Of a DNA stretch of 64,000 nt, positions 36,156 to 44,136 are shown piece by piece (position 1 is the first letter of the stretch; each line of letters opens with the position of its first letter). Origin of the DNA: JACVRX01 sp046726315. Its GTDB lineage: Bacteria > Actinomycetota > Actinomycetes > Jiangellales > Jiangellaceae. The stretch is taken from assembly GCA_046726315.1 (NCBI GenBank), contig JBKPAG010000011.1:62001-126000 (forward strand), written 5' to 3'. Made by a program: the position numbers and the translations under genes. The notes under the pieces were generated by a model, which did not search any database, was not told the DNA's origin, and worked only from the letters and a program-made list of their open reading frames with translations.

Positions 36156-36207
36156 GTGGAGGGTTTCCCACGTCTCCCCGCCCCTGGAGATGTGAAGAAC
36201 CCTCCAC
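36156..36207. terminator. Long stem-loop after the HtrA gene (terminator or dispersed hairpin)
   Basis: Two 22-nt arms (36156-36177 and 36186-36207) flank an 8-nt loop. The outer 10 bp, GTGGAGGGTT and AACCCTCCAC, pair perfectly; the inner arms have two mismatches and two G-U pairs. There is no U-run after it, so a canonical Rho-independent terminator is not certain. It could instead be a repeated intergenic hairpin. It lies 22 bp after the protease stop and 53 bp before ligB. Confidence 0.75.
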
Positions 36208-36260
36208 TCGTCGCATTCAGCGGCTGGGCATGTCGGCGGCGTCGGGCAGACTCGGCAGTT

Positions 36261-37802
36261 GTGCTGTTCGACGATCTGGCCCAGACTTCTGCCGCCGTTG
36301 CCGCCACGTCGGCGCGGCTGGCCAAGACCCGACTGTTGGCCCAGTGCCTGCGCCGGGCAGGTCCAGACGAGGTGCCGATCGTCGTCGCCTACTTGTCCGG
36401 TGAGCTGAGGCAACGGCGCACCGGATTGGGCTACGCCGCGCTGCGCGATCTGCCTCCTTCGGCGGCTGAGCCCTTACTCCACGTCCGCGAGGTCGATGCC
36501 GAGTTCGAGCAGATCGCCACCGAAAGCGGGGCCGGCTCCACGACGGCTCGTCGGGACCGCCTGCGCACACTGATGAGCCGCTCGACGCCCGCTGAGCAGC
36601 GGCTGTTGGCCGGTCTGGTCACTGGCGAGCTACGCCAGGGTGCGCTCGACGGCGTGCTGACCGAAGCAGTTTCCGTCGCCGCGGAGGTACCGGCGGCCGA
36701 TGTTCGTCGAGCGGTCACGGTAGCCGGATCACTGCGGCCGGTGGCCGAAGCCGTTCTGTCCAACGGCGCCGCCGGGCTGACCCGCTTCCGACTGGTCGTC
36801 GGGGCGCCGCTGCGGCCCATGCTCGCGCAGAGCGCACCCACTCTCGCCGAGGCCTTCGCCCGCACCGGCCCGGCCGCAGTGGAGTGGAAACTCGACGGAA
36901 TCCGAGTCCAGGTGCACCGCGACGGATCCGCTGTGTCGGTCTTCACTCGCACCCTCGACGACATCACCGCGCGGGTTCCCGAGTTGGTCGAAATCGCCCA
37001 CGCCCTCCCTGTAGGTGCTGTCGTGCTCGACGGCGAGGCCATCGCGCTGCACGACGACGGGCGTCCGTTGCCCTTCCAGCAGACCGCTTCGCGGATCGGC
37101 CGTCGGCTCGACGTCGGCACGGCCCAGGAGAGTGTCCCGCTGGCTGCTTTCCTGTTCGATTGCCTTCACCTCGACGGCGAGGACCTCGTGGGTGCCGCTG
37201 GAGAGCGTCGTTGGGATTCCCTCGCCCGGATCGTGCCCGCGGAGCAGCGGGTGCCCCGGCTCGTGACCGACGATGTCGATGCGGCACAGGCGTTCTTCGA
37301 CGCTGCACTGACGCGTGGCCACGAGGGAGTGGTCGTCAAATCGCTGTCGGCTACCTACGACGCCGGCCGGCGCGGTGCCGGCTGGGTCAAGGTCAAGCCG
37401 CGACACAGCCTCGACCTGGTCGTGCTCGCGGTGGAGTGGGGCCACGGCCGGCGGCAGGGCACCCTGTCGAACCTGCACCTGGGGGCCCGCGACCCCGAAG
37501 GACGATATGGCCCGCCGGGGGGTTTCGTGATGCTCGGCAAGACCTTCAAAGGGCTCACCGACGCGATGCTCGCTTGGCAAACGCAGGCCTTGCTCGAACT
37601 CGCCGAGGGGCCGGCGGAGGAATGGGTCGTGCCGGTGCGTCCGGAGCTCGTCGTCGAGGTCGCCTTCGACGGCGTGCAGCAGTCACCGCGATATCCCGCC
37701 GGGATGGCCCTACGGTTTGCCCGGGTGCTGCGACACCGACCGGACAAGGCCGCGGCCGAGGCCGACACCATCGACACGGTACGAGCCATCCACACCAGCT
37801 AG
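36261..37802 (+). CDS. ligB: ATP-dependent DNA ligase LigB
   Basis: 513 residues from GTG 36261, where the family begins (LFDDLAQTSAAVAATSARLA); the open frame extends to 36156 but overlaps the hairpin. An N-terminal DNA-binding domain (SGELRQRRTGLGYAAL, GELRQGALDGVLTEAV) is followed by the nucleotidyltransferase motif VEWKLDGIRVQVHR with the AMP-accepting Lys, LDGEAIALHDDGRPLPFQ, and the OB domain with HEGVVVKS and GAGWVKVKPRHSLDLVVLAV. It resembles M. tuberculosis LigB (507 residues). It is a non-essential repair ligase acting beside NAD-dependent LigA in related bacteria. Confidence 0.95.
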   Translation: MLFDDLAQTSAAVAATSARLAKTRLLAQCLRRAGPDEVPIVVAYLSGELRQRRTGLGYAALRDLPPSAAEPLLHVREVDAEFEQIATESGAGSTTARRDRLRTLMSRSTPAEQRLLAGLVTGELRQGALDGVLTEAVSVAAEVPAADVRRAVTVAGSLRPVAEAVLSNGAAGLTRFRLVVGAPLRPMLAQSAPTLAEAFARTGPAAVEWKLDGIRVQVHRDGSAVSVFTRTLDDITARVPELVEIAHALPVGAVVLDGEAIALHDDGRPLPFQQTASRIGRRLDVGTAQESVPLAAFLFDCLHLDGEDLVGAAGERRWDSLARIVPAEQRVPRLVTDDVDAAQAFFDAALTRGHEGVVVKSLSATYDAGRRGAGWVKVKPRHSLDLVVLAVEWGHGRRQGTLSNLHLGARDPEGRYGPPGGFVMLGKTFKGLTDAMLAWQTQALLELAEGPAEEWVVPVRPELVVEVAFDGVQQSPRYPAGMALRFARVLRHRPDKAAAEADTIDTVRAIHTS

Positions 37803-37814
37803 CGGAGGCGCGGT

Positions 37815-38570
37815 TCAGGCGCGCCGAGCGTTGACCAGACGCTGCACGCCGTCGGCCAAGACCTCCACCCCGGTGTGATCAGACGATCTGAGCAGCAGCC
37901 CGGCTGCCTCCCACACTGCGCCCTGGACCGCCTCCTGGCTCTGACCCTCGGCCTCGACGTCGTGGCCGACAGCCATTTCCTCCAGCAGGGAGGACGCCTC
38001 GAGTAGCCTGATCCACTCCGGAGACGCATACCGCCCGGTCACCACCCGAACGTAGGGGGATTCCGTCAGTACGACGGACCGGCTCCTGGCCAGTTGGTAA
38101 TCGGCCAAGGCACCTCCTGCCACCCCGCCGAGCACCGACCCCGCCCCGGCCAGCACCAGAACCAGGACCCATCCGGCTCCAGCCAGCGCCGCTGCGGTCG
38201 CGGCAAGCACCAAGCCACCGACCGCGCCCAGCGTCGCGGCTCGCACCTGGTGTTCGCGGATACCGACACCGGCGATGCGGGTCTGGGCGGGCCGCTCGGT
38301 CAGCGCATCGACAACAGTGTCGCGGATCTGCTGATCCGTCACGTCTGGACGAAGCACTGCGAATGTCTCCGGAACGGCCTGGCCGGTCGATGCCGCGTAG
38401 TCCGGGCGTCCGGACGTCCACCGCAACACGCCCCACGGGCGCGGCTCCACGACGTTGGGCAGCCAGGTACCCCGACCGCCGGGCAGGTTCTTGAGTAGCC
38501 GATTCTGTTCTTCCCATGCCTGATCCCACTGCCACTCCGACATGGCGGTGAGCGGGTGGGGTCGAGTCAT
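37815..38570 (-). CDS. Hypothetical protein with a two-helix membrane hairpin
   Basis: About 251 residues. The N-terminal 110 residues have aromatic stretches (MSEWQWDQAWEEQNRLLKNL, VVEPRPWGVLRWTSGRPDYA). Then two adjoining Gly/Ala-rich membrane segments (ATLGAVGGLVLAATAAALAG and VLVLVLAGAGSVLGGVAGGA), and a C-terminal helical domain (EWIRLLEASSLLEEMAVGHD). The central hairpin looks like a glycine-zipper. ATG 38570 has GGAG 9 bp upstream. No family recognised. Its stop lies 12 bp from the convergent ligB stop. Confidence 0.6.
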   Translation of the reverse strand: MTRPHPLTAMSEWQWDQAWEEQNRLLKNLPGGRGTWLPNVVEPRPWGVLRWTSGRPDYAASTGQAVPETFAVLRPDVTDQQIRDTVVDALTERPAQTRIAGVGIREHQVRAATLGAVGGLVLAATAAALAGAGWVLVLVLAGAGSVLGGVAGGALADYQLARSRSVVLTESPYVRVVTGRYASPEWIRLLEASSLLEEMAVGHDVEAEGQSQEAVQGAVWEAAGLLLRSSDHTGVEVLADGVQRLVNARRA

Positions 38571-38636
38571 CCCAGATGTCTCCATCGACTCGTGCGGGGC
38601 CGGTTCGAGGGCCGGGTCTTCAACGCGGTTTGCTGC

Positions 38637-39005
38637 CTATCGGTCTGTGATGACGTGGCCTTGAACCACCTCAGGTTGCACGCTTTCCCAGGCGACGAAC
38701 CTCTCGGTGGCATCCAGCGCACTACCGGCGAGCCAGCTGACGACCACGACGTCGTCGACCAGCCCGATGGCGAGTAACAAGCCCTCGGGCACCAAGTCCA
38801 CCGGCGAGAGCAGATACAGCACGGCCAGACCCATCAAGGAGAGTCGACCCTTGCCCAGGCCGTCCCAGCGGCCGGACATCACCGCGCTGATCAGCCGCGG
38901 GAACGCGTTGATCCTGGTGGCCAGGCTCGGCGCACCGGCCCGGCTCTGTCCACGGACGAACTGCCACAGGGCGACGAACGCGGCAGTACGTCGGACTCGG
39001 CTCAC
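38637..39005 (-). CDS. YkvA family (DUF1232) protein
   Basis: 122 residues from GTG, with AGGAGGAG about 7 bp upstream. The family core is LSLMGLAVLYLLSPVDLVPE followed by GLVDDVVVVSWLAGSALDAT, a hydrophobic hairpin containing the SP-D-hydrophobic-(I/V)-P signature. The N-terminus has a basic RINAFPRLISAVMSGRWDGL region. Function unknown; probably membrane-associated. Divergent from SURF1, with 51 bp between starts. Confidence 0.9.
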   Translation of the reverse strand: MSRVRRTAAFVALWQFVRGQSRAGAPSLATRINAFPRLISAVMSGRWDGLGKGRLSLMGLAVLYLLSPVDLVPEGLLLAIGLVDDVVVVSWLAGSALDATERFVAWESVQPEVVQGHVITDR

Positions 39006-39056
39006 GACCGGTCTCCTCCTACTGATCCCCTCGGAAGACTCTATAGCCTCGACGGG

Positions 39057-39803
39057 GTGCTGCTAACCCTGATCACCCCACGGTGGATCGTGTTGCATAT
39101 CGCGACGGCAGCGGTGGTCGTCGCCTTCGTGGCGCTGGGCTGGTGGCAGTTGCAGGTGTACCGGGACAGCGACGCTCGAGAGAAGCTACGCGAGCTGCCC
39201 GCGGCGCCCATCACCGAGCTGGCCGCGCCCGGCCGGCCCCTCGGTGCGGCTGCCGACCGAGCGGTGGTCGCGACCGGCTCCTACCTGACCGATGGCAGTC
39301 TGCTGGTGCCGGCCCGCGTGCATGAAGGCGTCTTGGGCTCGTACACCGTCGGCGTGTTGCAGACTGGCGAGGGAGTATTGCCGGTGCTCCGGGGCTGGCT
39401 TTCCGAGCCGGATGCTCCCGCAGCTGACGTCCCGACCGGTCAGATCACGGTAACTGGGCACCTGTTGCCACCTGAAACCAGCGACGATGCGACCGATCCC
39501 GGCGCCACCCTGCCAAGGGGCCAGATCGGATTCATCGCGCCGGAACAGGTGGGCAGCCAGACCGGCATCGATCAGGCCGACCTCTACCAGGGCTATCTGC
39601 TCTTGGCAGAGGAAAACCCGCGGCCGGATGCCGCACCGCAGCTACTCGAGCTCGCCGTCGTCGAACCCATCCGCAACGTCGGTCCGCTGCAGAACCTCTC
39701 GTACTGGGCACTGTGGTGGATCTTCGCCGGCGCCGCGGTGGTGTTCTGGTTTTCCTCGGCGCGCACGGCGGCGCGCGGACCCGGGCGGGTCAGCCGCGGC
39801 TGA
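39057..39803 (+). CDS. SURF1 family protein (cytochrome oxidase assembly)
   Basis: 248 residues. An N-terminal membrane helix (IVLHIATAAVVVAFVALGWW, with WWQLQ, where heme-handling SURF1 proteins have GxWQ) and a C-terminal helix (LSYWALWWIFAGAAVVFWFS) flank an outward domain containing GSYLTDGSLLVPARVHEG and VLRGWL. It assists heme a insertion into aa3 oxidase in other bacteria. The GTG start lacks a ribosome-binding site; a TATAGC box 15-20 bp before it suggests a leaderless message. The end overlaps the convergent DUF3817 gene by 14 bp. Confidence 0.9.
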   Translation: MLLTLITPRWIVLHIATAAVVVAFVALGWWQLQVYRDSDAREKLRELPAAPITELAAPGRPLGAAADRAVVATGSYLTDGSLLVPARVHEGVLGSYTVGVLQTGEGVLPVLRGWLSEPDAPAADVPTGQITVTGHLLPPETSDDATDPGATLPRGQIGFIAPEQVGSQTGIDQADLYQGYLLLAEENPRPDAAPQLLELAVVEPIRNVGPLQNLSYWALWWIFAGAAVVFWFSSARTAARGPGRVSRG

Positions 39804-40107
39804 CCAGGCTGGGATGCTCTCGGTGAACCTTCTCGACGACCTTTCGTTCCGCGACGAAGGACGCGAACGGAATGGTCCCGGCCAGGACCACCGGCACAGT
39901 CCACCGCCAACTCCACCGCAGTTGAATGGCCAGGTACGTGCTGACCAGGAAATAACACATGTAGATCCAGCCGTGCACGATGGCGATGAACTCGAAGCCA
40001 TGCACGTGGAAGACGTACTTCAGCACGATCTCCGCGGTGAAGATCAGCAGAACGACACCGGTCGTGTAGGCCAGCACCCGATAGAGGGTCAACGTCCGCG
40101 CCGTCAC
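39790..40107 (-). CDS. DUF3817 family membrane protein
   Basis: 105 residues, three membrane segments: TLYRVLAYTTGVVLLIFTAE, AIVHGWIYMCYFLVSTYLAI and WTVPVVLAGTIPFASFVAER. The FRVHAY/HGW-type pattern (here HVHGFEFIAIVHGWIYMCYF) is the DUF3817 hallmark. Function unknown. It lies 27 bp after the PAC2 gene on the same strand, an arrangement compatible with an operon. Confidence 0.9.
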   Translation of the reverse strand: MTARTLTLYRVLAYTTGVVLLIFTAEIVLKYVFHVHGFEFIAIVHGWIYMCYFLVSTYLAIQLRWSWRWTVPVVLAGTIPFASFVAERKVVEKVHREHPSLVSRG

Positions 40108-40134
40108 GAGGCTGAGGGTATCGAGGTGACGAGC

Positions 40135-41067
40135 TCAACCTGCGCGGCCCGGACTGTCGTCGTCGGGCTCGCCGTCGCCGAGATCGGCGAGGAACCGCTC
40201 GACCTGGGCGCCGATTTCTTCGGCGCTGGGCATCGCCACGCGGTCTGAGAGCAGACTTCCGCGGTTGGCCTCACCGACGAATGCGTCGAACTGGCTCTCC
40301 AAGGCGCGAACGACACGGCCGACCTCCTCGGACTGATCCACCTGCTCTTGTACCAGTTTGCGGGTTAGCCCGGCGGCTTCAGACAACGCGTCGGCGGGCA
40401 GCGCCAGACCGGTCGCCGCCGCGATCGAGCGAAGGAGGACGAGGGAAGCGTCGGGGTAGTCTGCCTCGGCGAGGTAGTGGGGAACGTGGGCGACGAATCC
40501 CATGGCATCGTGCCCAGCCTCGCCGAGGCGAAGCTCCAGCAGCGATGACATGCTCGAGGGCAGGCGCAGCTCACCACGCCAGGGATTGACCACGGTCACC
40601 AGCTCGCGGCGCGTCGCGTGCGCCGTGACACCGAGCGGGCGGGTGTGGGGGACGGCCATCGGTATCCCGTGGACCCCGATCGTCAACCGGACTCCGAGCC
40701 GCTCGACCAGACCGATCACGGCCGCCGCGAACCGCTCCCACTGGACATCCGGCTCCGGACCAGTCAGCAGTAGGAATGCCGTGCCGTCCTGGTCGTGCAC
40801 GAGCCGCAGCGCGAGCTCAGGTGCGGCGTAGCGATCGAAATGGTCTTCGACGAATAGCAACTCCGGGCGGCGGGCACGGTAGTCGACGAGCAGGTCGGCG
40901 TCGAAACGCGCAATCGTGCGGTGCTGGAGTGTGGACAGCAGATGGTCGACCAAACCCTTGCCGGCGCTGCCCGCGTCGATGAAGCCGTCCAGCGAGTAGA
41001 CGAGCACGGGGGCGTCCAACTCCGGAACGTCCCCGACGAGCTCGTACAGGCCCTTCGGGTCGAGCAT
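40135..41067 (-). CDS. PAC2 family protein (proteasome assembly chaperone-like)
   Basis: 310 residues from ATG 41067, which has AGGAG 8 bp upstream (GTG 41076 would overlap that site). PAC2 features: PVLVYSLDGFIDAGSAGKGL at the start, LLVDYRARRPELLFVEDHFD, and the conserved MGFVAHVPHYLAEADYPDAS. Archaeal and eukaryotic relatives act in 20S proteasome assembly; in actinobacteria the role is unproven and structural data show an ATP-grasp-unrelated Rossmann-like fold. No proteasome genes lie nearby. The upstream neighbour is the HEPN gene. Confidence 0.9.
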   Translation of the reverse strand: MLDPKGLYELVGDVPELDAPVLVYSLDGFIDAGSAGKGLVDHLLSTLQHRTIARFDADLLVDYRARRPELLFVEDHFDRYAAPELALRLVHDQDGTAFLLLTGPEPDVQWERFAAAVIGLVERLGVRLTIGVHGIPMAVPHTRPLGVTAHATRRELVTVVNPWRGELRLPSSMSSLLELRLGEAGHDAMGFVAHVPHYLAEADYPDASLVLLRSIAAATGLALPADALSEAAGLTRKLVQEQVDQSEEVGRVVRALESQFDAFVGEANRGSLLSDRVAMPSAEEIGAQVERFLADLGDGEPDDDSPGRAG

Positions 41068-41148
41068 GACGGACACTCCTGAGGTCGCGAGCGATTCCCT
41101 CTCGGTATGACAACGCCCGAGGACCCCTGGAGCATCCCGCTCCGCGGC

Positions 41149-41610
41149 CTATCCCGCCAGCAAGGCCCCGATCCCGGCCAGCGGCTGCTGGTGCGGTATC
41201 TCGACAGTCGCGCACACCAAAGCGAGGAAGGCCTCGGCGTCGCGCAGCAGGTCGTCGGCCTCCCGAGCGGTGACCGCATGTGGCAGCCCGGCCTCGGCAG
41301 CAGCTCGCTTGCCGGCCCCAGCGGCGAAATACCCGGCCCACTCACCGAGTTCCGGCGCGACGTCGGCGAGGACCGCCCAGACGCTTCGCGGGCCGCGCCC
41401 GCGGCTTCGCCGTGCTCCGGCCGGATCTGACCGGGCCCGGACCGCAAGTACGGCAGCGCCGGCGCGTAGCGCCGCCAGATGGGCGGCGGCATACCGCTGT
41501 GCCGCTGTCCCCGCCGAAGCAGCATCGGCCAGGCAGGCGTGGGCCTGGTCGATCAGGTCGACGACGGCGTGGCCAGTGCGGCTGGGCCGCGGAACGCCAG
41601 TCGAAGTCAC
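41149..41610 (-). CDS. SAV_6107 family HEPN-domain protein
   Basis: 153 residues from GTG 41610, with GAGGAG 6 bp upstream. All-helical, opening with VVDLIDQAHACLADAASAGT then RYAAAHLAALRAGAAVLAVR, and ending in ADDLLRDAEAFLALVCATVE. It matches the SAV_6107 HEPN family of actinobacteria. An RYAAAH (R-x4-H) motif is present but in the first half, not in the C-terminal helix where active HEPN ribonucleases carry it, so catalysis is doubtful. A perfect SOS box lies 106 bp upstream, raising the possibility of DNA-damage induction. It is followed by PAC2, 81 bp away. Confidence 0.85.
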   Translation of the reverse strand: MTSTGVPRPSRTGHAVVDLIDQAHACLADAASAGTAAQRYAAAHLAALRAGAAVLAVRARSDPAGARRSRGRGPRSVWAVLADVAPELGEWAGYFAAGAGKRAAAEAGLPHAVTAREADDLLRDAEAFLALVCATVEIPHQQPLAGIGALLAG

Positions 41611-41715
41611 CGCGAACTCCTCACTGCGGATCCCCCTTCAATCGAGGTTGGCCAGCCGTGCCGGCCACGCCGGAACGGGGGTCGAGGACCATCCCGGCGA
41701 GGCCGTCACGCAGAC

Positions 41716-41731
41716 TCGAACACGTGTTCGA
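41716..41731. promoter_or_regulatory. Perfect LexA (SOS) box between divergent genes
   Basis: TCGAACACGTGTTCGA is a perfect 16-bp palindrome and an exact match to the actinobacterial SOS consensus TCGAAC-N4-GTTCGA. It lies in the 221-bp region between the HEPN gene (minus, start 41610) and the DUF4126 gene (plus, start 41832), about 100 bp from each. Either or both may be LexA-controlled. Confidence 0.85.
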
Positions 41732-41831
41732 TCCAGTTTCCAGAGTACACCCCTGAGCCGACATCTCGTCAACCCACAGCCCGTAGGCTTGGCGGGCGGG
41801 CTTGGGTGGGCGGCGCCGCCAGGAGGTAGCG

Positions 41832-42419
41832 GTGGAGACCATCGCCTACGCCATATCTGGCGGGTGGGCATCGGGCATCAGCGCGTACGGCACCGTCCTG
41901 ATCGTCGGACTCGTCGGGCGTTTCGGACTGGCCGACACCCCGGAGGCGCTGCAACGAACCGACGTGCTGATCCTGGTCGGCATTCTCACTGCGATCGAGT
42001 TCGTCGCCGACAAGGTGGCCTACGTCGACAGCCTCTGGGACTCGGTGCATACGGTTGTGCGGCCGATCATTGCCGGCGTTCTCGGCCTGCTGATTGCCGG
42101 TGACGCCTCGACGCTGGAACAGGCGCTCACGGCGACCTTGACCGGTGGGCTGGCGTTGTTGTCCCACGCGGCCAAGGCCGGCCTTCGGCTCGCCGTCAAC
42201 ACCTCACCGGAACCGGCGTCCAACATCGGAATGAGCGCCGCCGAAGACCTCTCGATCGCCGGGGTCCTGCTGCTCGCCACCGAGTACCCGTGGCTGGCCG
42301 CGGGCATCGCCCTGGTGCTGCTAGCGACCACCCTTGGGTTGGCCATCTGGCTGCTGAAGCGGATCCGCCGCGGCTGGGTACGGCTGCGCGACCGTTACTT
42401 CGCCGACGTCAGTACCTGA
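41832..42419 (+). CDS. DUF4126 family membrane protein
   Basis: 195 residues. GTG 41832 has AGGAGG 5 bp upstream. The start IAYAISGGWASGISAYGTVL is the DUF4126 signature, and KVAYVDSLWDSVHTVVRPI is its other conserved loop. Several membrane helices (VLGLLIAGDASTLEQALTAT region, GIALVLLATTLGLAIWLLKR). Function unknown. If the SOS box belongs to this promoter, it would be a damage-induced membrane protein. Confidence 0.9.
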   Translation: METIAYAISGGWASGISAYGTVLIVGLVGRFGLADTPEALQRTDVLILVGILTAIEFVADKVAYVDSLWDSVHTVVRPIIAGVLGLLIAGDASTLEQALTATLTGGLALLSHAAKAGLRLAVNTSPEPASNIGMSAAEDLSIAGVLLLATEYPWLAAGIALVLLATTLGLAIWLLKRIRRGWVRLRDRYFADVST

Positions 42420-42444
42420 TCCCCGGACCAGACCCGCTGGCTGA

Positions 42445-43089
42445 TCAGGCCCAAGACCACCGAACGACAACGCGAGCCGACACTTCCTGCTGCCCGCCCT
42501 CGATGTCGAACTCCGCTGCCATGGGCATGGCAGCCATCCGGTGTGGCAGCGGAACCGGCCCGCCTCCCGCGGTGTCATCGACAGCGACGACGGCACCGAG
42601 CTGACGGCCGGCGAGCGCGGCGAACTGCTGGGCTTTGGCCAGCGCGTCGGCAAACGCGGCGTCCCGCGCAGTCGCCAACAGTCCAGATGGGTCGGAATGC
42701 GAAAACGACAGGCCGGAGAGCCGGGCGGTTTCGCCGGCTTCCTCCAATGCGTTCTGCACCATGGATCCGGCCGTTGTGACGTCCCGCACGACGGCCGAAA
42801 GGCCGAGCCGGGCGACGAAACGCTGCGGGCCGTCACCGCGCGGACCGTGGTCGACGCGCACCGACGTGTCCGTCGTGCGCAGATCGGCACCGGGCACTCC
42901 GGCGTCCGCCATCACCGAGCGAATCCTGGCCAACCCGACAGTCGCTTGGTTGAGCGCCTCGGAGACGGTGTCGGCGATCGCCTCGGCGGCCAGATCTATC
43001 CGGACCAGGTCGGGCGGCGCCGCCGCTGTCCCGGCGCCGACCACCACGACTCCGGTGAAGTCATCGTCGTTGATCACGAACGCAACCAT
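42445..43089 (-). CDS. SIMPL (DUF541) domain protein without signal peptide
   Basis: 214 residues. The SIMPL domain covers most of the chain: TVSEALNQATVGLARIRSVM, ADLRTTDTSVRVDHGPRGDG, GLSFSHSDPSGLLATARDAA, and the final VVVRWSW strand. Most SIMPL proteins are exported, but this one begins MVAFVINDDDFTGVVVVGAG with no signal sequence, so it is probably cytoplasmic. The start overlaps the metF 3' end by 16 bp on the same strand. A start at GTG 43077 would still overlap. Confidence 0.85.
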   Translation of the reverse strand: MVAFVINDDDFTGVVVVGAGTAAAPPDLVRIDLAAEAIADTVSEALNQATVGLARIRSVMADAGVPGADLRTTDTSVRVDHGPRGDGPQRFVARLGLSAVVRDVTTAGSMVQNALEEAGETARLSGLSFSHSDPSGLLATARDAAFADALAKAQQFAALAGRQLGAVVAVDDTAGGGPVPLPHRMAAMPMAAEFDIEGGQQEVSARVVVRWSWA

Positions 43090-44054
43090 GCCCCATCCGC
43101 CACCCGGCCCATACCCGCACCAACCGGAGCCGCAACATCCTCGGGGCGGGGCAGTCCGAGCGAGCGGTAGATCTCGCGGGTCGCCGTCGAGCGGTTCAGC
43201 GTGATGAAGTGCAGCCCCGGCACGCCCGCGGCGAGCAGCCGTTCACACATCTCGGTAGCGACCTCGACGCCGATGGCACGCACCGCCTCGGGATCGTCCT
43301 CCACAGCGTAGAGACGCTCGGCGAGATCGGGCGGGAAGTCCGCACCCGACAGCACTGCAAAGCGCTCGATCTGGCGCACGTTGGTCACGGGCATGATGCC
43401 GGGCAGGATCGGCGCGTCGCCGCCCGCGGCGTCTACACGGTCGCGCAGGCGAAGGTAGTCGTCCACGTGGAAGAACATCTGGGTGATGGCGAAGTCGGCA
43501 CCGGCTCGAAACTTGTCGACCAGGAACCGGACGTCGGTTTCGAGATCGGGCGAGCGCGGATGCTTTTCCGGGAAGGCAGCAACGCCCACGCAGAAGTCCC
43601 CCACCGACCGGATCAACCGGACCAGCTCGTGGGCGTACTCGAACCCTTCCGGATGGCGCACCCACTCGGCCTGCGGGTCGCCGGGCGGATCGCCGCGCAG
43701 GGCAAGGATGTTCCGGATCCCCGCGCTGGCGTACTGCCCGATGACGTGTCGAAGCTCGACCACAGAGTGGTTTACCGCAGTGAGGTGGCCGACCGCCGTC
43801 AGCGTGGTGTCCGTGGCAATGCGTTCGGTGACTCGCACGGTCGTGTCGCGGGTCGACCCGCCGGCGCCGTAGGTCACCGAGACGAACGTGGGTCGCAACG
43901 GTTCGAGCTCGCGGATTGCTCGCCAGAACAGCTCCTCGCCCTGCTCGGTCTTCGGCGGGAAGAACTCGAACGAGAACGAGCGACCTCCGGACGAGATCAG
44001 TTCCCGAATGGTGCTGGCACCACCGGGCATCGTCGAGGGGAGGCCACGAGTCAC
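43074..44054 (-). CDS. metF: Methylenetetrahydrofolate reductase
   Basis: 326 residues: reduces 5,10-methylene-THF to 5-methyl-THF, using FAD. The catalytic Glu region is FSFEFFPPKTEQGEELFWRA; FVSVTYGAGGSTRDTTVRVT, ILALRGDPPGD and ADFAITQMFFHVDDYLRLRD follow; PGIMPVTNVRQIERFAVLSG and GLHFITLNRSTATREIYRSL end it. It supplies methyl groups for methionine. It is divergent from the polyprenyl synthase gene, with about 80 bp between starts, and overlaps SIMPL. Confidence 0.96.
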   Translation of the reverse strand: MTRGLPSTMPGGASTIRELISSGGRSFSFEFFPPKTEQGEELFWRAIRELEPLRPTFVSVTYGAGGSTRDTTVRVTERIATDTTLTAVGHLTAVNHSVVELRHVIGQYASAGIRNILALRGDPPGDPQAEWVRHPEGFEYAHELVRLIRSVGDFCVGVAAFPEKHPRSPDLETDVRFLVDKFRAGADFAITQMFFHVDDYLRLRDRVDAAGGDAPILPGIMPVTNVRQIERFAVLSGADFPPDLAERLYAVEDDPEAVRAIGVEVATEMCERLLAAGVPGLHFITLNRSTATREIYRSLGLPRPEDVAAPVGAGMGRVADGAWLRS

Positions 44055-44136
44055 CCGCCCAGGTTAGAAGGTGTGCTTGGCAGCTGCCGTTAGGTCTCGG
44101 ATCCCGGGACTGGCCTCGCGCGTAGGGTTTCTGCTC

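Noticed and set aside
36156..36260. Longer N-terminus for the DNA ligase from ATG 36156
   Set aside because: The extension is coded by the hairpin and does not resemble LigB, whose family starts at the LFDDL segment (GTG 36261).
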